NCBI RefSeq assembly: GCF_014058705.1
Contig: NZ_CP059692.1
Location: 1,865,001-1,929,000, forward strand
From: Aureimonas mangrovi
GTDB taxonomy: Bacteria > Pseudomonadota > Alphaproteobacteria > Rhizobiales > Rhizobiaceae
Length of the DNA: 64,000 nt
Direction of reading: 5' to 3'
In this document: in pieces, positions 33,121-41,466 of the stretch
Numbering within the stretch: the stretch's first letter is position 1
Layout: each line of letters opens with the position of its first letter
Program-made: the position numbers and the translations under genes
Notes under the pieces: model-generated
What the model saw: the letters and a program-made list of their open reading frames with translations, nothing else
What the model was told of the DNA's origin: nothing
Databases searched by the model: none

Positions 33121-34833
33121 TCATAGGAGCAGACCCTGCCGATCCATCGACCGGTCCTCGTTCGCCGCTTTCCTGAACGCGGACGTATCCAGCCAGGGAA
33201 GGTGCGGCTTCTTGCCTTCGAAAAGGTCCTCGATGGTCAGGATCTGGAGCTTCTGAAATTTGCCGTACGGAGTCTCGTAAAAACCAGCCTTGATGGCCTC
33301 GGTCACCATCGGCTTCGTCGGCGGAGTGATCGAGAGCAAGATTCCTACCTTGGCTTTCTCCCGATCGACGACATGCCCAAGTTCTCGGATCATCGCGACG
33401 CTTATGTTCGCTCCGCCCTTTACTGACACGATCGCCTTCTCGGTCTTCCTGCCGTCCGGCTTGAAGTAGATGATGCCGTCGATGCCGCTGTCCGCGCCCT
33501 TCTTCCTCCCTCCCCATGGTACGGCGCTGACGAGGGAAACGGCCCACCACTGGAACTGGTATTTGTCGACCGCTGCCAGCTCTTGCGCGCCCGCGAGGTC
33601 CTTAGGGGTTCCATGAACCTCATACCGGATGCCGGGGAAGGCGTCGGAAAGTCGCTTCTCGATGAGTGAGATGGCAAGGTGGGTGATGTCGATCCCGATC
33701 CAGCGCCTCTCGAGTTTCTGCGCGGCATGTACGGCCGTGCCGCATCCGCAGAACGGGTCTAGGACGACATCGCCAGGCTTCGATGAAGCCATCAATATCC
33801 GCTCGAGCAAACCCAAGGGCTTCTGTGTCGGGTAGCCTAGGCGCTCGCCTTCCTTCGAACCCATCCAGCGGACGTCATCGTCGATGCCCTTGTCCGTACC
33901 GTAGGCGGTGCCCTCGGTGTACGGTTGGTAGGCCCAGATGTCGGACAGGTACTGCCCGTCCTCCTCCGTGATGTATCTCTGATACCTTGGCCACTCGTCG
34001 CCCTCGGCGATCGTAATGATCCCCATCTCTAGGAGTTTGTCGAACTTCTCATGCTGGTTCAGGCCTTCGAACTGATCTTCGATTCCGTCGAGGAGCTTCG
34101 ATGGCAGCGCCCAATGTCGCCCCTTCGCAGTCGGATCGAACCCATTCCAAGGCTTCCCGGAGATACCGTTGCGGGTCTCCGAACCCGTGAGGATGTTCCC
34201 CGAGTAATTTGTCCGGTACCGACCGTTTTCCTCGACGAAAGCCTTCTCGACATGTCCCTTCATGTACGGCCGCGTATTGCGATAAAAGCGCGTAGCCTTA
34301 GTTTTTGTATAGAACAGTATGACGTCGTGGATCGGGCCGAATCGCTTTGTGGAATTGTGAGAGCCAGTGCGACGCCATATGATCTCGTTGCGGAACATCC
34401 GCGGACCGAAGGCCGCATCCAGCAGGATCTTGAGGTAGTGGCTGGCGGTTGGGTCGCAGTGCAGGTAGAGCGACCCGGTATTCTTCAGTACCCGGTGCAG
34501 CTCGAGCATCCGGACGGCCATCATCGTGAGATAGGCCATCATATCGTTCTCGCCGAGGAAGGATCGCATCGCTCGCAACATCTCGGCAACAGCCGAATTG
34601 CCAGACTGCATCACCTCGTCGAAGGCGAGTTCGGCTTCATCCGTCCAGTTCCAGGTGTCTTCGAACGCCTCGATCTGCGCCTGACTCTCCTGCCCTTCGG
34701 GACTCTTGAAAAGGACGTTGTAGTTCGCCGCGGAATTGAATGGGGGATCAAGGTAGATGAGATCGACGCTCTCATCAGCGATGCTCTCGCGCAGGACGAC
34801 GAGATTGTCGCCGTAGAATAGTTGATTCGTCAT
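33121..34833 (-). CDS. DNA adenine methyltransferase fused to Mrr-like nuclease
   Basis: About 570 residues from ATG 34833 (an earlier in-frame start lies at 34869). Motif IV LDPPFNSAANY precedes motif I DPFCGCGTAVHAA (about residue 360), the beta-class order for N6-adenine or N4-cytosine methylation. After residue 420 comes a restriction-endonuclease-like domain: GGRKKGADSGIDGI and AIVSVKGG, a D...xVK variant of the PD-(D/E)xK site as in Mrr-type enzymes. Such one-chain modification and cleavage enzymes act as Type IIG/III-like or methyl-sensing defence. Promoter-proximal gene of a three-gene operon. Confidence 0.8.
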   Translation of the reverse strand: MTNQLFYGDNLVVLRESIADESVDLIYLDPPFNSAANYNVLFKSPEGQESQAQIEAFEDTWNWTDEAELAFDEVMQSGNSAVAEMLRAMRSFLGENDMMAYLTMMAVRMLELHRVLKNTGSLYLHCDPTASHYLKILLDAAFGPRMFRNEIIWRRTGSHNSTKRFGPIHDVILFYTKTKATRFYRNTRPYMKGHVEKAFVEENGRYRTNYSGNILTGSETRNGISGKPWNGFDPTAKGRHWALPSKLLDGIEDQFEGLNQHEKFDKLLEMGIITIAEGDEWPRYQRYITEEDGQYLSDIWAYQPYTEGTAYGTDKGIDDDVRWMGSKEGERLGYPTQKPLGLLERILMASSKPGDVVLDPFCGCGTAVHAAQKLERRWIGIDITHLAISLIEKRLSDAFPGIRYEVHGTPKDLAGAQELAAVDKYQFQWWAVSLVSAVPWGGRKKGADSGIDGIIYFKPDGRKTEKAIVSVKGGANISVAMIRELGHVVDREKAKVGILLSITPPTKPMVTEAIKAGFYETPYGKFQKLQILTIEDLFEGKKPHLPWLDTSAFRKAANEDRSMDRQGLLL

Positions 34834-34960
34834 GCTTCCCCCACCGTACTCGGCGAAGCTAGCATTCAACCTTCAGGGGTGTCACCCAACCTGGATCACC
34901 AAAAACGAGGCTCCTCCGCAGAGGCAGCCTACTAGCAGGGTGATTGGTGTAACGAAGCCA

Positions 34961-35329
34961 TCACACATCTCCGATCACCCTGCCCTGCGCCCGTCCGCCT
35001 TCCCAGAGCCGCACGTCAGAAATCTCACCCTCGACGACGAGGCGTCCGCGATCGTCTTTTGAGTGAGAGAGGCGGACGTCGCCGAACGCCCACTCGCGGA
35101 CAAGGCCCTCTCGCGGAAGGATCCGGACAACAGCTCGCTGCAGCGAAAGCGCTTCCCGGAACGCAGGCGACGGGGACGGGACGACGGCGCGCAGGCGCCC
35201 CTTCATGATGGCGACTTCAACTGCTCCGGTCCGCACCCGGCTTGTGGGAGACGAGCGGGCGGACAGTGCGATATCCGCGACGAGAGGAACGAGCTCGTCG
35301 GCGATGATGGGTCGGAGGCGGAGTGCCAT
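34961..35329 (-). CDS. Hypothetical protein, 122 aa
   Basis: Begins MALRLRPIIADELVPLVADI. Its ATG overlaps the exonuclease-like stop as TAATG, so the pair is translationally coupled. Rich in Arg and Val with several beta-strands; no recognised domain. Possibly an accessory factor for the exonuclease. Confidence 0.6.
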   Translation of the reverse strand: MALRLRPIIADELVPLVADIALSARSSPTSRVRTGAVEVAIMKGRLRAVVPSPSPAFREALSLQRAVVRILPREGLVREWAFGDVRLSHSKDDRGRLVVEGEISDVRLWEGGRAQGRVIGDV

Positions 35330-36180
35330 TACGCCGCTCTCCCTGTTGAAGTGACGCCGAGAAGAAAGCTCGGGATGACACGACCCTGTCCGTCCTTTGC
35401 GAGCCCCTTCTTCGCGACGACGGCCTGCATAACCTCATCTTCGGCTTCCTGGGTTGCGAGGACAATGCCCTCGCTCTCGTCGTCGGGTGCCTCCTCTCCG
35501 GTCAGGCGGCACCAGATGCGGCGACAGCACTCCACGTCGTCCGCGTTGTAGATCCGTACGTCTTCGTACCGTCCGGCCTCCCAAAGCGCGGCGACCTTGC
35601 TCCCGTCGATGTCGCCCTTGCCCTTCAGCCCGAGGATCCTCGCCAGGCGATCCTGACTGATGAACCCGCCCTTCGGCCCGCACCACATCAACATGGTGTC
35701 CTGGAGATCATCCGCTTTCCACGGCGCTGCATGGACCGGCCACCAGGACGGAGGCGCGATGCCGAGGACAATGGCCCTGCGCCAGAGGAACAGCACGTCA
35801 AACGAGCTGATGCAGTGGCCGACCAGCGTCGGGGACACCCGGCTGTCCGCCCGCAGCCGTTCGAGTTCGCCGAAGAAGCCTTCGATCAACGCACGCTCGA
35901 TTGCCTGATCGTAGCCGTTCTTCCCGGCACTGGTCGCGGCGACAACCGGTCCGTCTCCAATGGCCCAGGCTATGCTCGCGACCAGACCGTAGCCACCGTC
36001 GAGGGCCGTCTTCGCCACCGCCTCGGCGACGGCGCCGGGACGCTCCTCGTCGACCCACTTCTGAATCGTCTCGGGCTTCTTCATCGTCGCCGGCGGGCGA
36101 ACGGAAGCCGCGACCTCGGCGATGACGTCCGGTTCCGCCGTGGGGAGCGTCTCGATGTCGAAGAAGCAGATGTCGGCGGG
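35329..36180 (-). pseudogene. PolB-like 3'-5' exonuclease, 5' end fused into phosphoesterase remnant
   Basis: The exonuclease frame contains the DEDD motif I ICFFDIETLPT at about 36150, then VGHCISSFDVLFLWRRA, LGLKGKGDIDGSKV and IYNADDV, all typical of predicted PolB-family 3'-5' exonucleases. The first in-frame ATG (36084) is downstream of the DIET motif. The expected start codon is replaced by ATC because the DNA joins the phosphoesterase 2 remnant at a shared ATCACGACG-like sequence. Without an upstream start the product lacks its first catalytic Asp and Glu. Confidence 0.65.
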
Positions 36181-36191
36181 GATCGTCGTGA

Positions 36192-36436
36192 TTGCCGATG
36201 ACGAGGTGTTTGGTCCCGTTGAGACGCTTGAAGTAGCTCTCGGGCCCGGCTTTCGTGCGGTACGCGAAGTCGCCGAGATGGTAGACGGTATCCTCGGGGC
36301 GGACGACCGAGTTCCAGCACGCGATCAGGGCTGCGTCCATCTCGCCGACGTTCGCGTAGGGCCTGGCGCTCAGATTGATGACGCCTTCATGCCCGAAGTG
36401 CGTGTCCGCAACGAAAAATGTCCGCGCCTTGCTCAT
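36192..36436 (-). pseudogene. Metallophosphoesterase 2, copy 2, truncated
   Basis: From ATG 36436 the sequence matches the protein at 10400-10948 (FFVADTHFGHEGVINLSARP, HLGDFAYRTKAG, VIGNHD) but homology stops right after GNHD, where the DNA continues as the exonuclease gene in another frame. About 100 C-terminal residues with the remaining His ligands are lost. Confidence 0.75.
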
Positions 36437-36495
36437 GTCGGCCTCCGTCGCCGTCGTCTGTCCGGCAGGTGCAGGATCGCCCGACAGTATGAAAG

Positions 36496-36678
36496 TCACG
36501 ATCCTCCGGACTGAAGGATCTGCTGCTCGATACGGCGGTCCAACTCGGCGTCGATCGCCGTCACTGCCGCCGCGAGGACGGCTTCGATCTCCCACGCTGC
36601 GAAGCCGACGAGGTGGGTCCGCAGGCGCGGGCAGCGCTCCCGCAGGCGGACGAGGAAACGGTCGGTCTCGTCACTCAT
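36496..36678 (-). CDS. Small helical protein, copy 2 (intact)
   Basis: 60 residues: MSDETDRFLVRLRERCPRLR, then WEIEAVLAAAVTAID and LDRRIEQQILQSGGS. It overlaps the stop of the upstream gene by eight bases. The copy in the left module (12311-12445 plus 11008-11069) is split by an insertion sequence. Function unknown; conserved between modules. Confidence 0.65.
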   Translation of the reverse strand: MSDETDRFLVRLRERCPRLRTHLVGFAAWEIEAVLAAAVTAIDAELDRRIEQQILQSGGS

Positions 36679-37048
36679 GGTCCGCTCTCCACAGCAGCCG
36701 CCCATCGATTTCGTATACCCAGCCCGGACCGGCAGCCCGCGCCGTCGCGACGAGGAGCCGCTTCAGGTTCAGCGTGTCGACGTTGTCCGAGATGACGACC
36801 GGACACGGACCCGGGCACCCGGCGCGAACCCAGTCCCGAAGCTCGATCTCCCTTGCAGACGGCCAGGCGGCCCCGTCGTGGGCGTCGGCGATTTCGGCCG
36901 GAAGGCGGGCGAGCGCGACCCGCGGATTGGCGCCGTAGAACCGCTTCCAGGCCGCTTTGTCGGTCGGCTCGACTCCTAGATCGTGCTCGACGAGGGCAGC
37001 GTAATAAGCCCTCCGAGCGGCGAGCCAGCTTTCCAGTGTCTCGATCAA
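36671..37048 (-). CDS. Hypothetical protein, 125 aa
   Basis: Begins MIETLESWLAARRAYYAALV; mixed helical N-terminus and a C-terminal beta region with two Cys in GCPGPCPVV. First gene after the RHH operator pair in copy 2; absent from copy 1. No recognised family. Confidence 0.55.
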   Translation of the reverse strand: MIETLESWLAARRAYYAALVEHDLGVEPTDKAAWKRFYGANPRVALARLPAEIADAHDGAAWPSAREIELRDWVRAGCPGPCPVVISDNVDTLNLKRLLVATARAAGPGWVYEIDGRLLWRADHE

Positions 37049-37067
37049 TGGCCCGATCCATGTAGCG

Positions 37068-37108
37068 TATACGTACCTTTATCGCCCGTAATGGTGCATA
37101 TACGGACC
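37068..37108 (-). promoter_or_regulatory. TATACGGACC operator pair, copy 2
   Basis: TATACGTACC at 37068-37077 and TATACGGACC at 37099-37108, 31 bases apart, match copy 1 in sequence and spacing while the DNA between them has diverged. They lie directly upstream of the 125-aa gene and downstream of the RHH gene. Confidence 0.55.
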
Positions 37109-37109
37109 A

Positions 37110-37301
37110 TCACGTCCCCGCCGGCCTGATCTGCTTGAGCGCCATCGACATCGCCGCCAGTCCGATCGCCCGCCGTCCGTCGCGGTCGAGCATCGTCCAG
37201 AGCTCCACGGCTTGGTGGACGAGTTCGGTCTGAGGGATGCCCTCCGCCGCCTCGATTTCGACGAGGCGACGGCGGACGTCCGGCTTGAAGGTGAGGATCA
37301 C
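37110..37301 (-). CDS. Ribbon-helix-helix-like small protein, copy 2
   Basis: 63 residues from GTG 37301 (MILTFKPDVRRRLVEIEAAE), overlapping the FtsH-like stop as GTGA. Same fold pattern as 12519-12695, with the LVHQAVELWTMLDRDGRRAI segment conserved. Likely binds the operator pair just downstream. Confidence 0.65.
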   Translation of the reverse strand: MILTFKPDVRRRLVEIEAAEGIPQTELVHQAVELWTMLDRDGRRAIGLAAMSMALKQIRPAGT

Positions 37302-39352
37302 GACCGCACCTCGAAGCCCTGCTCTGCGGCGAAATCGAGGAGCGCACGCTTCCCTAGGACGCGCTTCTGCGCCGCGATCTGAGCGAGCGCTTCGACCGCA
37401 CTCCGGTGCTCTCCGATCAGTCGGAGGGTACGACCGTACAGATCCCGAAGCCGGCTCTCGACCTCCTGCGTCGACACGTGCTCGTCAGACGTCAGCCGTC
37501 CACCAAGGCCGACGTGCCCGACGATCTGGCCGACGAGACGCGTCACTTCTTGAAGATCGCCGATCGCTCCCGCGGAAGGCTCGCCGAGAAGCACATCTTC
37601 TGCCGCCCGGCCCGCGAGCAAGATCATGACTTTCCGTTCGAGATCGCCAAGCCGACCGCAGCCGCCGATATTGATCCCGCGCACGGAGCCGCCCAACCCC
37701 TCGTGTGAGACAATTGACAAAGAATCGATCGACACGCCCGATGCGAACGCGGCCACGGCATGCCCCGCCTCATGGACGCAGACCAGCCGCACCGTCTCCG
37801 CCGACCTCGTCTCCTCCGGGATCGCGATCGACAGGAGATCGTCCGCCACGATCTCACGCCCTGCCCGCCGAGCCGCCCGGCGCGCCTCTCTGGCGATCCG
37901 GCTCACGTCGGCGCCAGACGTCGTCCCCGCGAGGACCGTCGCCGCCGTCTCGAACGCCTCCGCAGACCCACCCGGAAGATGGTGCGCGAAGATTCGAGCC
38001 AATGCGGCCTCGTCCGGCAAGCCGATCTCGAAACGACGGTCGAGGCGGCCTGAACGCAGAAGCGCGGGGTCGATCTTCGAGGGTTCGTTGCACGCGGCGA
38101 GCACGACGAGGCCTTCCCGACGCGTGGTACCGTCGAGGTGCTCCAGGAGCGACGTGATCACGGCGGACCACCAGCCGTCCGCGTCGCCACGCTGACCGCG
38201 GGTTCCGACCGTGTCGAGCTCGTCGATGAAGAGAATCGCCGGCGCCGCTGCGAGCGCGTCTTCGAAACGACGCCTGATTCCCTTGATGACGTAGCCTAAG
38301 TGGCCGTCGCCCTGAGACTGCCAGTCCGCATAGCTGGTCGCGATGAACGGCAGGCCGGACGACGCTGCCAGCGCCGACGCGAACAGGGTCTTCCCGGTTC
38401 CGGGAGGGCCTGAAAGCAGGCAGCCGGCATCGACATCCGACCACGGCAGCCTGCCATCGCGGTAGTCGTGAAGATCGCGGACGAGGTCAGCGCCCCACGC
38501 CGCGGCAGCACCGTAGCCGTGAAGATCCGTCAGCGTCGGCGACGTCGGACGCAGGATCGGCGTTGCGGCGTGACGGCGCCGACGATCCGTTTCCGATTCC
38601 GGCTGCTTCTCTGTCTCTACCTTCTTCTCACCGGACTTCCTCTCGCGCTCGTCGCGGTCCGCCTGAGCGAGCCGCCCGAGCATCTCGAACGCGTGCGATC
38701 CCGAAGCTGCACGCTGGCAGATGAGCTCGATCGCATTCGGGTGGACGTCGAGGACATCGATCTCGTCCGGCCAGGCGCCAGCGTCGGGGAACTGGCGTCG
38801 GATCGCAGCTGCAAGCATCTCGCCGGTCGGATGCAGATTCAGCTCGAGATCCGCGAGCGCAGGGATCACGTGATTTAGCGTCTCTTTAGGCAGCAGCGGG
38901 ACGATCACGTGCGCCTCTCGGAGCGAGCTCACGACGAGGTCGATCTCAAGGCCGGCGCCGCGGTAGTGTTTCTCCGCGAAGGCCATCCCGTGTCCGATTT
39001 CGAGCCCCGCGTCGGCGCGGAGGTCACCGATCACGGCGCGCAGGGCCTCGCCTATGGGCTGGACCCACGCGGTCCGGGGAATGCGTGCGACGAGACACAT
39101 GCGATGCCCGGCAACCAAGCGATCGCGCAAGTCGGCGGGGATTGCGTCCCGAAGCAAAATGAAAGGCGCGTACGCCGACGGCGAGAGACCTTCGACGCGC
39201 TGATCCGCCAGCCTACGCGCGTTGGAGGCGTCGTCCACATCCTCGTCCTCGGGCTCGAGGTCGGTACGGAAATCAGGAACGTCGTCGCGAAGCGGGAGCC
39301 CCTTGCCGACGCTGCGAATAGAACGGAGTCCGGGTGTGTTGGCGGTCGCCAT
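37298..39352 (-). CDS. FtsH-like AAA+ ATPase with M41 zinc protease domain
   Basis: 684 residues from ATG 39352. An N-terminal 290-residue region without evident transmembrane helices replaces the usual FtsH membrane anchor. AAA+ core: LLSGPPGTGKTLFASAL (about 314), ILFIDELDTVGTRGQ (about 372) and an Arg-rich second region of homology with SGRLDRRFEI. The protease has HEAGH (about 525). So it is a soluble FtsH/AAA-M41 relative, plausible for degrading specific host or element proteins. A C-terminal stub of the other copy survives at 12692-12808. Confidence 0.85.
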   Translation of the reverse strand: MATANTPGLRSIRSVGKGLPLRDDVPDFRTDLEPEDEDVDDASNARRLADQRVEGLSPSAYAPFILLRDAIPADLRDRLVAGHRMCLVARIPRTAWVQPIGEALRAVIGDLRADAGLEIGHGMAFAEKHYRGAGLEIDLVVSSLREAHVIVPLLPKETLNHVIPALADLELNLHPTGEMLAAAIRRQFPDAGAWPDEIDVLDVHPNAIELICQRAASGSHAFEMLGRLAQADRDERERKSGEKKVETEKQPESETDRRRRHAATPILRPTSPTLTDLHGYGAAAAWGADLVRDLHDYRDGRLPWSDVDAGCLLSGPPGTGKTLFASALAASSGLPFIATSYADWQSQGDGHLGYVIKGIRRRFEDALAAAPAILFIDELDTVGTRGQRGDADGWWSAVITSLLEHLDGTTRREGLVVLAACNEPSKIDPALLRSGRLDRRFEIGLPDEAALARIFAHHLPGGSAEAFETAATVLAGTTSGADVSRIAREARRAARRAGREIVADDLLSIAIPEETRSAETVRLVCVHEAGHAVAAFASGVSIDSLSIVSHEGLGGSVRGINIGGCGRLGDLERKVMILLAGRAAEDVLLGEPSAGAIGDLQEVTRLVGQIVGHVGLGGRLTSDEHVSTQEVESRLRDLYGRTLRLIGEHRSAVEALAQIAAQKRVLGKRALLDFAAEQGFEVRS

Positions 39353-39440
39353 GCGATTGTCCTCCATCGACAGATCTGCCCGGCGGCCTCATCGCCATCG
39401 GGAATTCGCAACCTAAGCGAGGCGCGTCAGAAATCCATTA

Positions 39441-39452
39441 ATTTCCGGAAAT
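39441..39452. promoter_or_regulatory. Palindrome ATTTCCGGAAAT upstream of protease gene
   Basis: A perfect 12-bp palindrome in an A+T-rich patch (39430-39460) about 90 bases ahead of the FtsH-like start and just beyond the stop of the upstream gene. The AATTT/ATTAA surroundings suit a promoter with operator. Confidence 0.4.
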
Positions 39453-39479
39453 CAATTTGAACCGTCGTTGGGAAATCCT

Positions 39480-39797
39480 TCAAAACGGCTCGTGGTGCTC
39501 GCCGTCGTCAATGACAGAAGCGCGATCGACGAGGGCTTGCCGCAGGATCAAAGGATGGAGCCCTGCTGCTTCGGCCTCCGCGATCGCCTTCCGAATAGCT
39601 GCGTCGAACTGCCGACGCGGCTCAACCTGATCTTCGAGCTTCTGAAGGAGCTTTGGTGGCGTCCGGGAGTACCCGCTGATTAACCGATCTGCGGATCGAC
39701 GCGGGACACCGAGCAGCACGGAAACATGCTTCCCGGTATCCACCGGGAAGAGCGCCGTCATCACATCGCCGGGTCGGGGGTCGTTCTCGTCAGTCAT
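39480..39797 (-). CDS. Small HTH-like protein near integrase
   Basis: 105 residues from ATG 39797 (MTDENDPRPGDVMTALFPVD). The segment HVSVLLGVPRRSADRLISGY resembles a helix-turn-helix, followed by charged helices. Located between integrase and protease genes on the same strand, where an excisionase or element regulator is commonly found, but it is not strongly basic. Function unproven. Confidence 0.45.
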   Translation of the reverse strand: MTDENDPRPGDVMTALFPVDTGKHVSVLLGVPRRSADRLISGYSRTPPKLLQKLEDQVEPRRQFDAAIRKAIAEAEAAGLHPLILRQALVDRASVIDDGEHHEPF

Positions 39798-39871
39798 GCT
39801 GCAGGCCTTCCTCGCCCTCAATCGGTCGGCGGGAACATGACGGCGGGCGCAGCCCGGTGCAACCGCGATCG

Positions 39872-41092
39872 TCACGCCGCCTTCTTCAGAGCCGTCCTCG
39901 TGGCCAGTGCATCCGCCCACGTCCGCAGAATCGCGTGCTTCCTCTTCATGTCCGCGTGGAAATCGTAGTGCGCGAGAGTGACATCATCGCCCGCGCCTTC
40001 GGTATGGTCGAGAATAAGCTTCACGTCCGCCGTCGTGAACCCCTTTCCGCGGACCACAGAGGACAGGCCGCGCCGTAGATCGTGCGGAGAGAAACCTACG
40101 CCGAGATCACCCAGCGCGTGGGTCAGCGTGTATTCGGAGAGATGGCCGTCGCCGGCGATCGGAAATAGGAAGCCCTCCCCTACCCGGTCAACAATGGACC
40201 AGACCTCGCGAGGCAGCGGGATCGCGTGCTCGCGTCCGGCCTTCATCCGGGACGCGGGGATCGTCCAGACGAGGTACTGCCCCTTCCGGATGAAGTCCTC
40301 CCTTCGCGCCGTCGAGATCGTCAATCTCCGCTGAGCCGTGAACACGAGGAGCGTCACCGCGTCGGCGATCGTCGCAGACAACTCGTCCCGGCGGGCAAGC
40401 AACCCCTTCACCTGTGCCGGCGTCGGGATGCGAGGCGCTCGCCTTTCGACCGGCTTCCCTTCCGGTGGCTTCAGGCCGACGAGCATCCCTCTCGTCGCGC
40501 CCGTCTTCCGGATCCGATGATCCTGCGTCGCCCACGACCACATGGCGCTCAAAACATGACCGGTCTTCTCGGCGTTTCGAACCTTCCCGCTCTTCGCCAT
40601 CTCGGCGATCGTCTCCGCGAAGTCCTCACGCTGCAGACGGTCCATGTGCTTGGTCATCAGCATAGCCAGGGACGGCTGCATGAGCGTCTGGCGATAGTCC
40701 GAGTAGGTTTTCGGGCGCCTGTGCTCCTCGATCCAGGCGAGGTAGTCCGCTCGGACGTGGGCCAGCGTGGGTTTTATCGATGGCGCCGTCAGCTGATCGT
40801 CGATGCCGAGTTCGACCCGGCGCCGGGCGACCCACTCGACGTCCGGCGTCCCCGACCTCCGGATGAGATCGACCGCCTCCGCCGCGAGCATGCGGGCCTG
40901 ATCGGCGGTGAGGTCGCGATGCGTCCCGAAGTCTAAGAGCTTATCGCGTCCCTCGCGCTGCATCCGGAGCGACCAGAGACCCAGCCCTCCACGCGTCCTG
41001 AAGACGAGGCCTTTCTGGGTGTCCGCGATCCTATGGCGACCCGGCGTCCGCAGCGCCTTCTCAACGATGGCCTTCGTGATCCGCTCTGGCAA
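39872..41092 (-). CDS. int: Tyrosine recombinase (integrase)
   Basis: 406 residues. The N-terminal DUF4102-like arm-binding domain (HRIADTQKGLVFRTRGGLGL) is followed by the core-binding and catalytic domains: first Arg region TAQRRLTISTARREDF, box II SPHDLRRGLSS with H-x-x-R, and the nucleophile in LAHYDFH. It is of the P4/prophage type that integrates at tRNA 3' ends, and it lies 140 bases from the tRNA-Pro fragment. All catalytic residues present, so excision may still be possible if the left att site survives. Confidence 0.9.
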   Translation of the reverse strand: MPERITKAIVEKALRTPGRHRIADTQKGLVFRTRGGLGLWSLRMQREGRDKLLDFGTHRDLTADQARMLAAEAVDLIRRSGTPDVEWVARRRVELGIDDQLTAPSIKPTLAHVRADYLAWIEEHRRPKTYSDYRQTLMQPSLAMLMTKHMDRLQREDFAETIAEMAKSGKVRNAEKTGHVLSAMWSWATQDHRIRKTGATRGMLVGLKPPEGKPVERRAPRIPTPAQVKGLLARRDELSATIADAVTLLVFTAQRRLTISTARREDFIRKGQYLVWTIPASRMKAGREHAIPLPREVWSIVDRVGEGFLFPIAGDGHLSEYTLTHALGDLGVGFSPHDLRRGLSSVVRGKGFTTADVKLILDHTEGAGDDVTLAHYDFHADMKRKHAILRTWADALATRTALKKAA

Positions 41093-41230
41093 TTTCTGAC
41101 CCTGCCCTGACCCTGATTTGCGTCAGAGGCACCAGAAAGTGGATTTCCCTTCGGATCAAGCCGAATCCCTACCGGACAGGCGATTGCGATCTACCGCGGT
41201 TAATGCCGGAAGAAATTCCGAAAGGAGATT

Positions 41231-41280
41231 CCTGAATGGGGTTCAGGGGGTCGGAGGTTCGAATCCTCTCGCTCCGACCA
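41231..41280 (+). other. attachment site: 3' fragment of tRNA-Pro(GGG)
   Basis: Contains the anticodon arm (CCTGA, loop ATGGGGT with anticodon GGG at 41238-41240, TCAGG), the variable loop, the T-arm GGAGG-TTCGAAT-CCTCT, the acceptor 3' strand CGCTCCG, discriminator A and CCA. The D-arm and 5' acceptor strand are absent; upstream DNA (41200-41230) does not pair. This is the duplicated core left at the distal end of a tRNA-integrated element. Confidence 0.85.
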
Positions 41281-41466
41281 GAAATATCCCGACCTTAACA
41301 GGGCGTTAGGTAGGTGGCGCTTCGCGCGTTGCACGGCCTTTGGCACTAGCGGTTACGGAACGGTGACAGGTCGGTCGATTGCTGCTGCGGTTTTGGTCGG
41401 TCCAGCGACGCCGGCAAGAGTGCGAGTTCGGGCCCATTTCTGCGCGGGTGTAGCAACCACCGCGCA

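Larger units (their letters stand above)
1..41280. mobile_element. Integrative element in tRNA-Pro(GGG), left end outside window
   Basis: The right border is a 50-base 3' fragment of tRNA-Pro at 41231-41280, with a minus-strand tyrosine recombinase just inside it. Everything to the left has accessory content: a replication initiator with iterons, phage-like remnants, defence genes, insertion sequences and duplicated modules. Right of the border the genes are chromosomal. Because the fragment is the 3' end of the tRNA reading rightward, the intact tRNA gene should lie at the unseen left end. The element mixes plasmid-like and phage-like genes, so phage-plasmid, satellite or ICE remain open; no conjugation or complete virion genes are visible. 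Confidence 0.8.

Noticed and set aside
36671-37061. Alternative minus-strand frame over the 125-aa gene
   Set aside because: The competing frame is Arg/Gly-rich and lacks the start-stop coupling with its neighbours that the chosen frame has.
41204-41280. Complete tRNA-Pro gene
   Set aside because: Upstream bases do not form the D-arm or the 5' acceptor strand CGGAGCG; only the 3' part is present.
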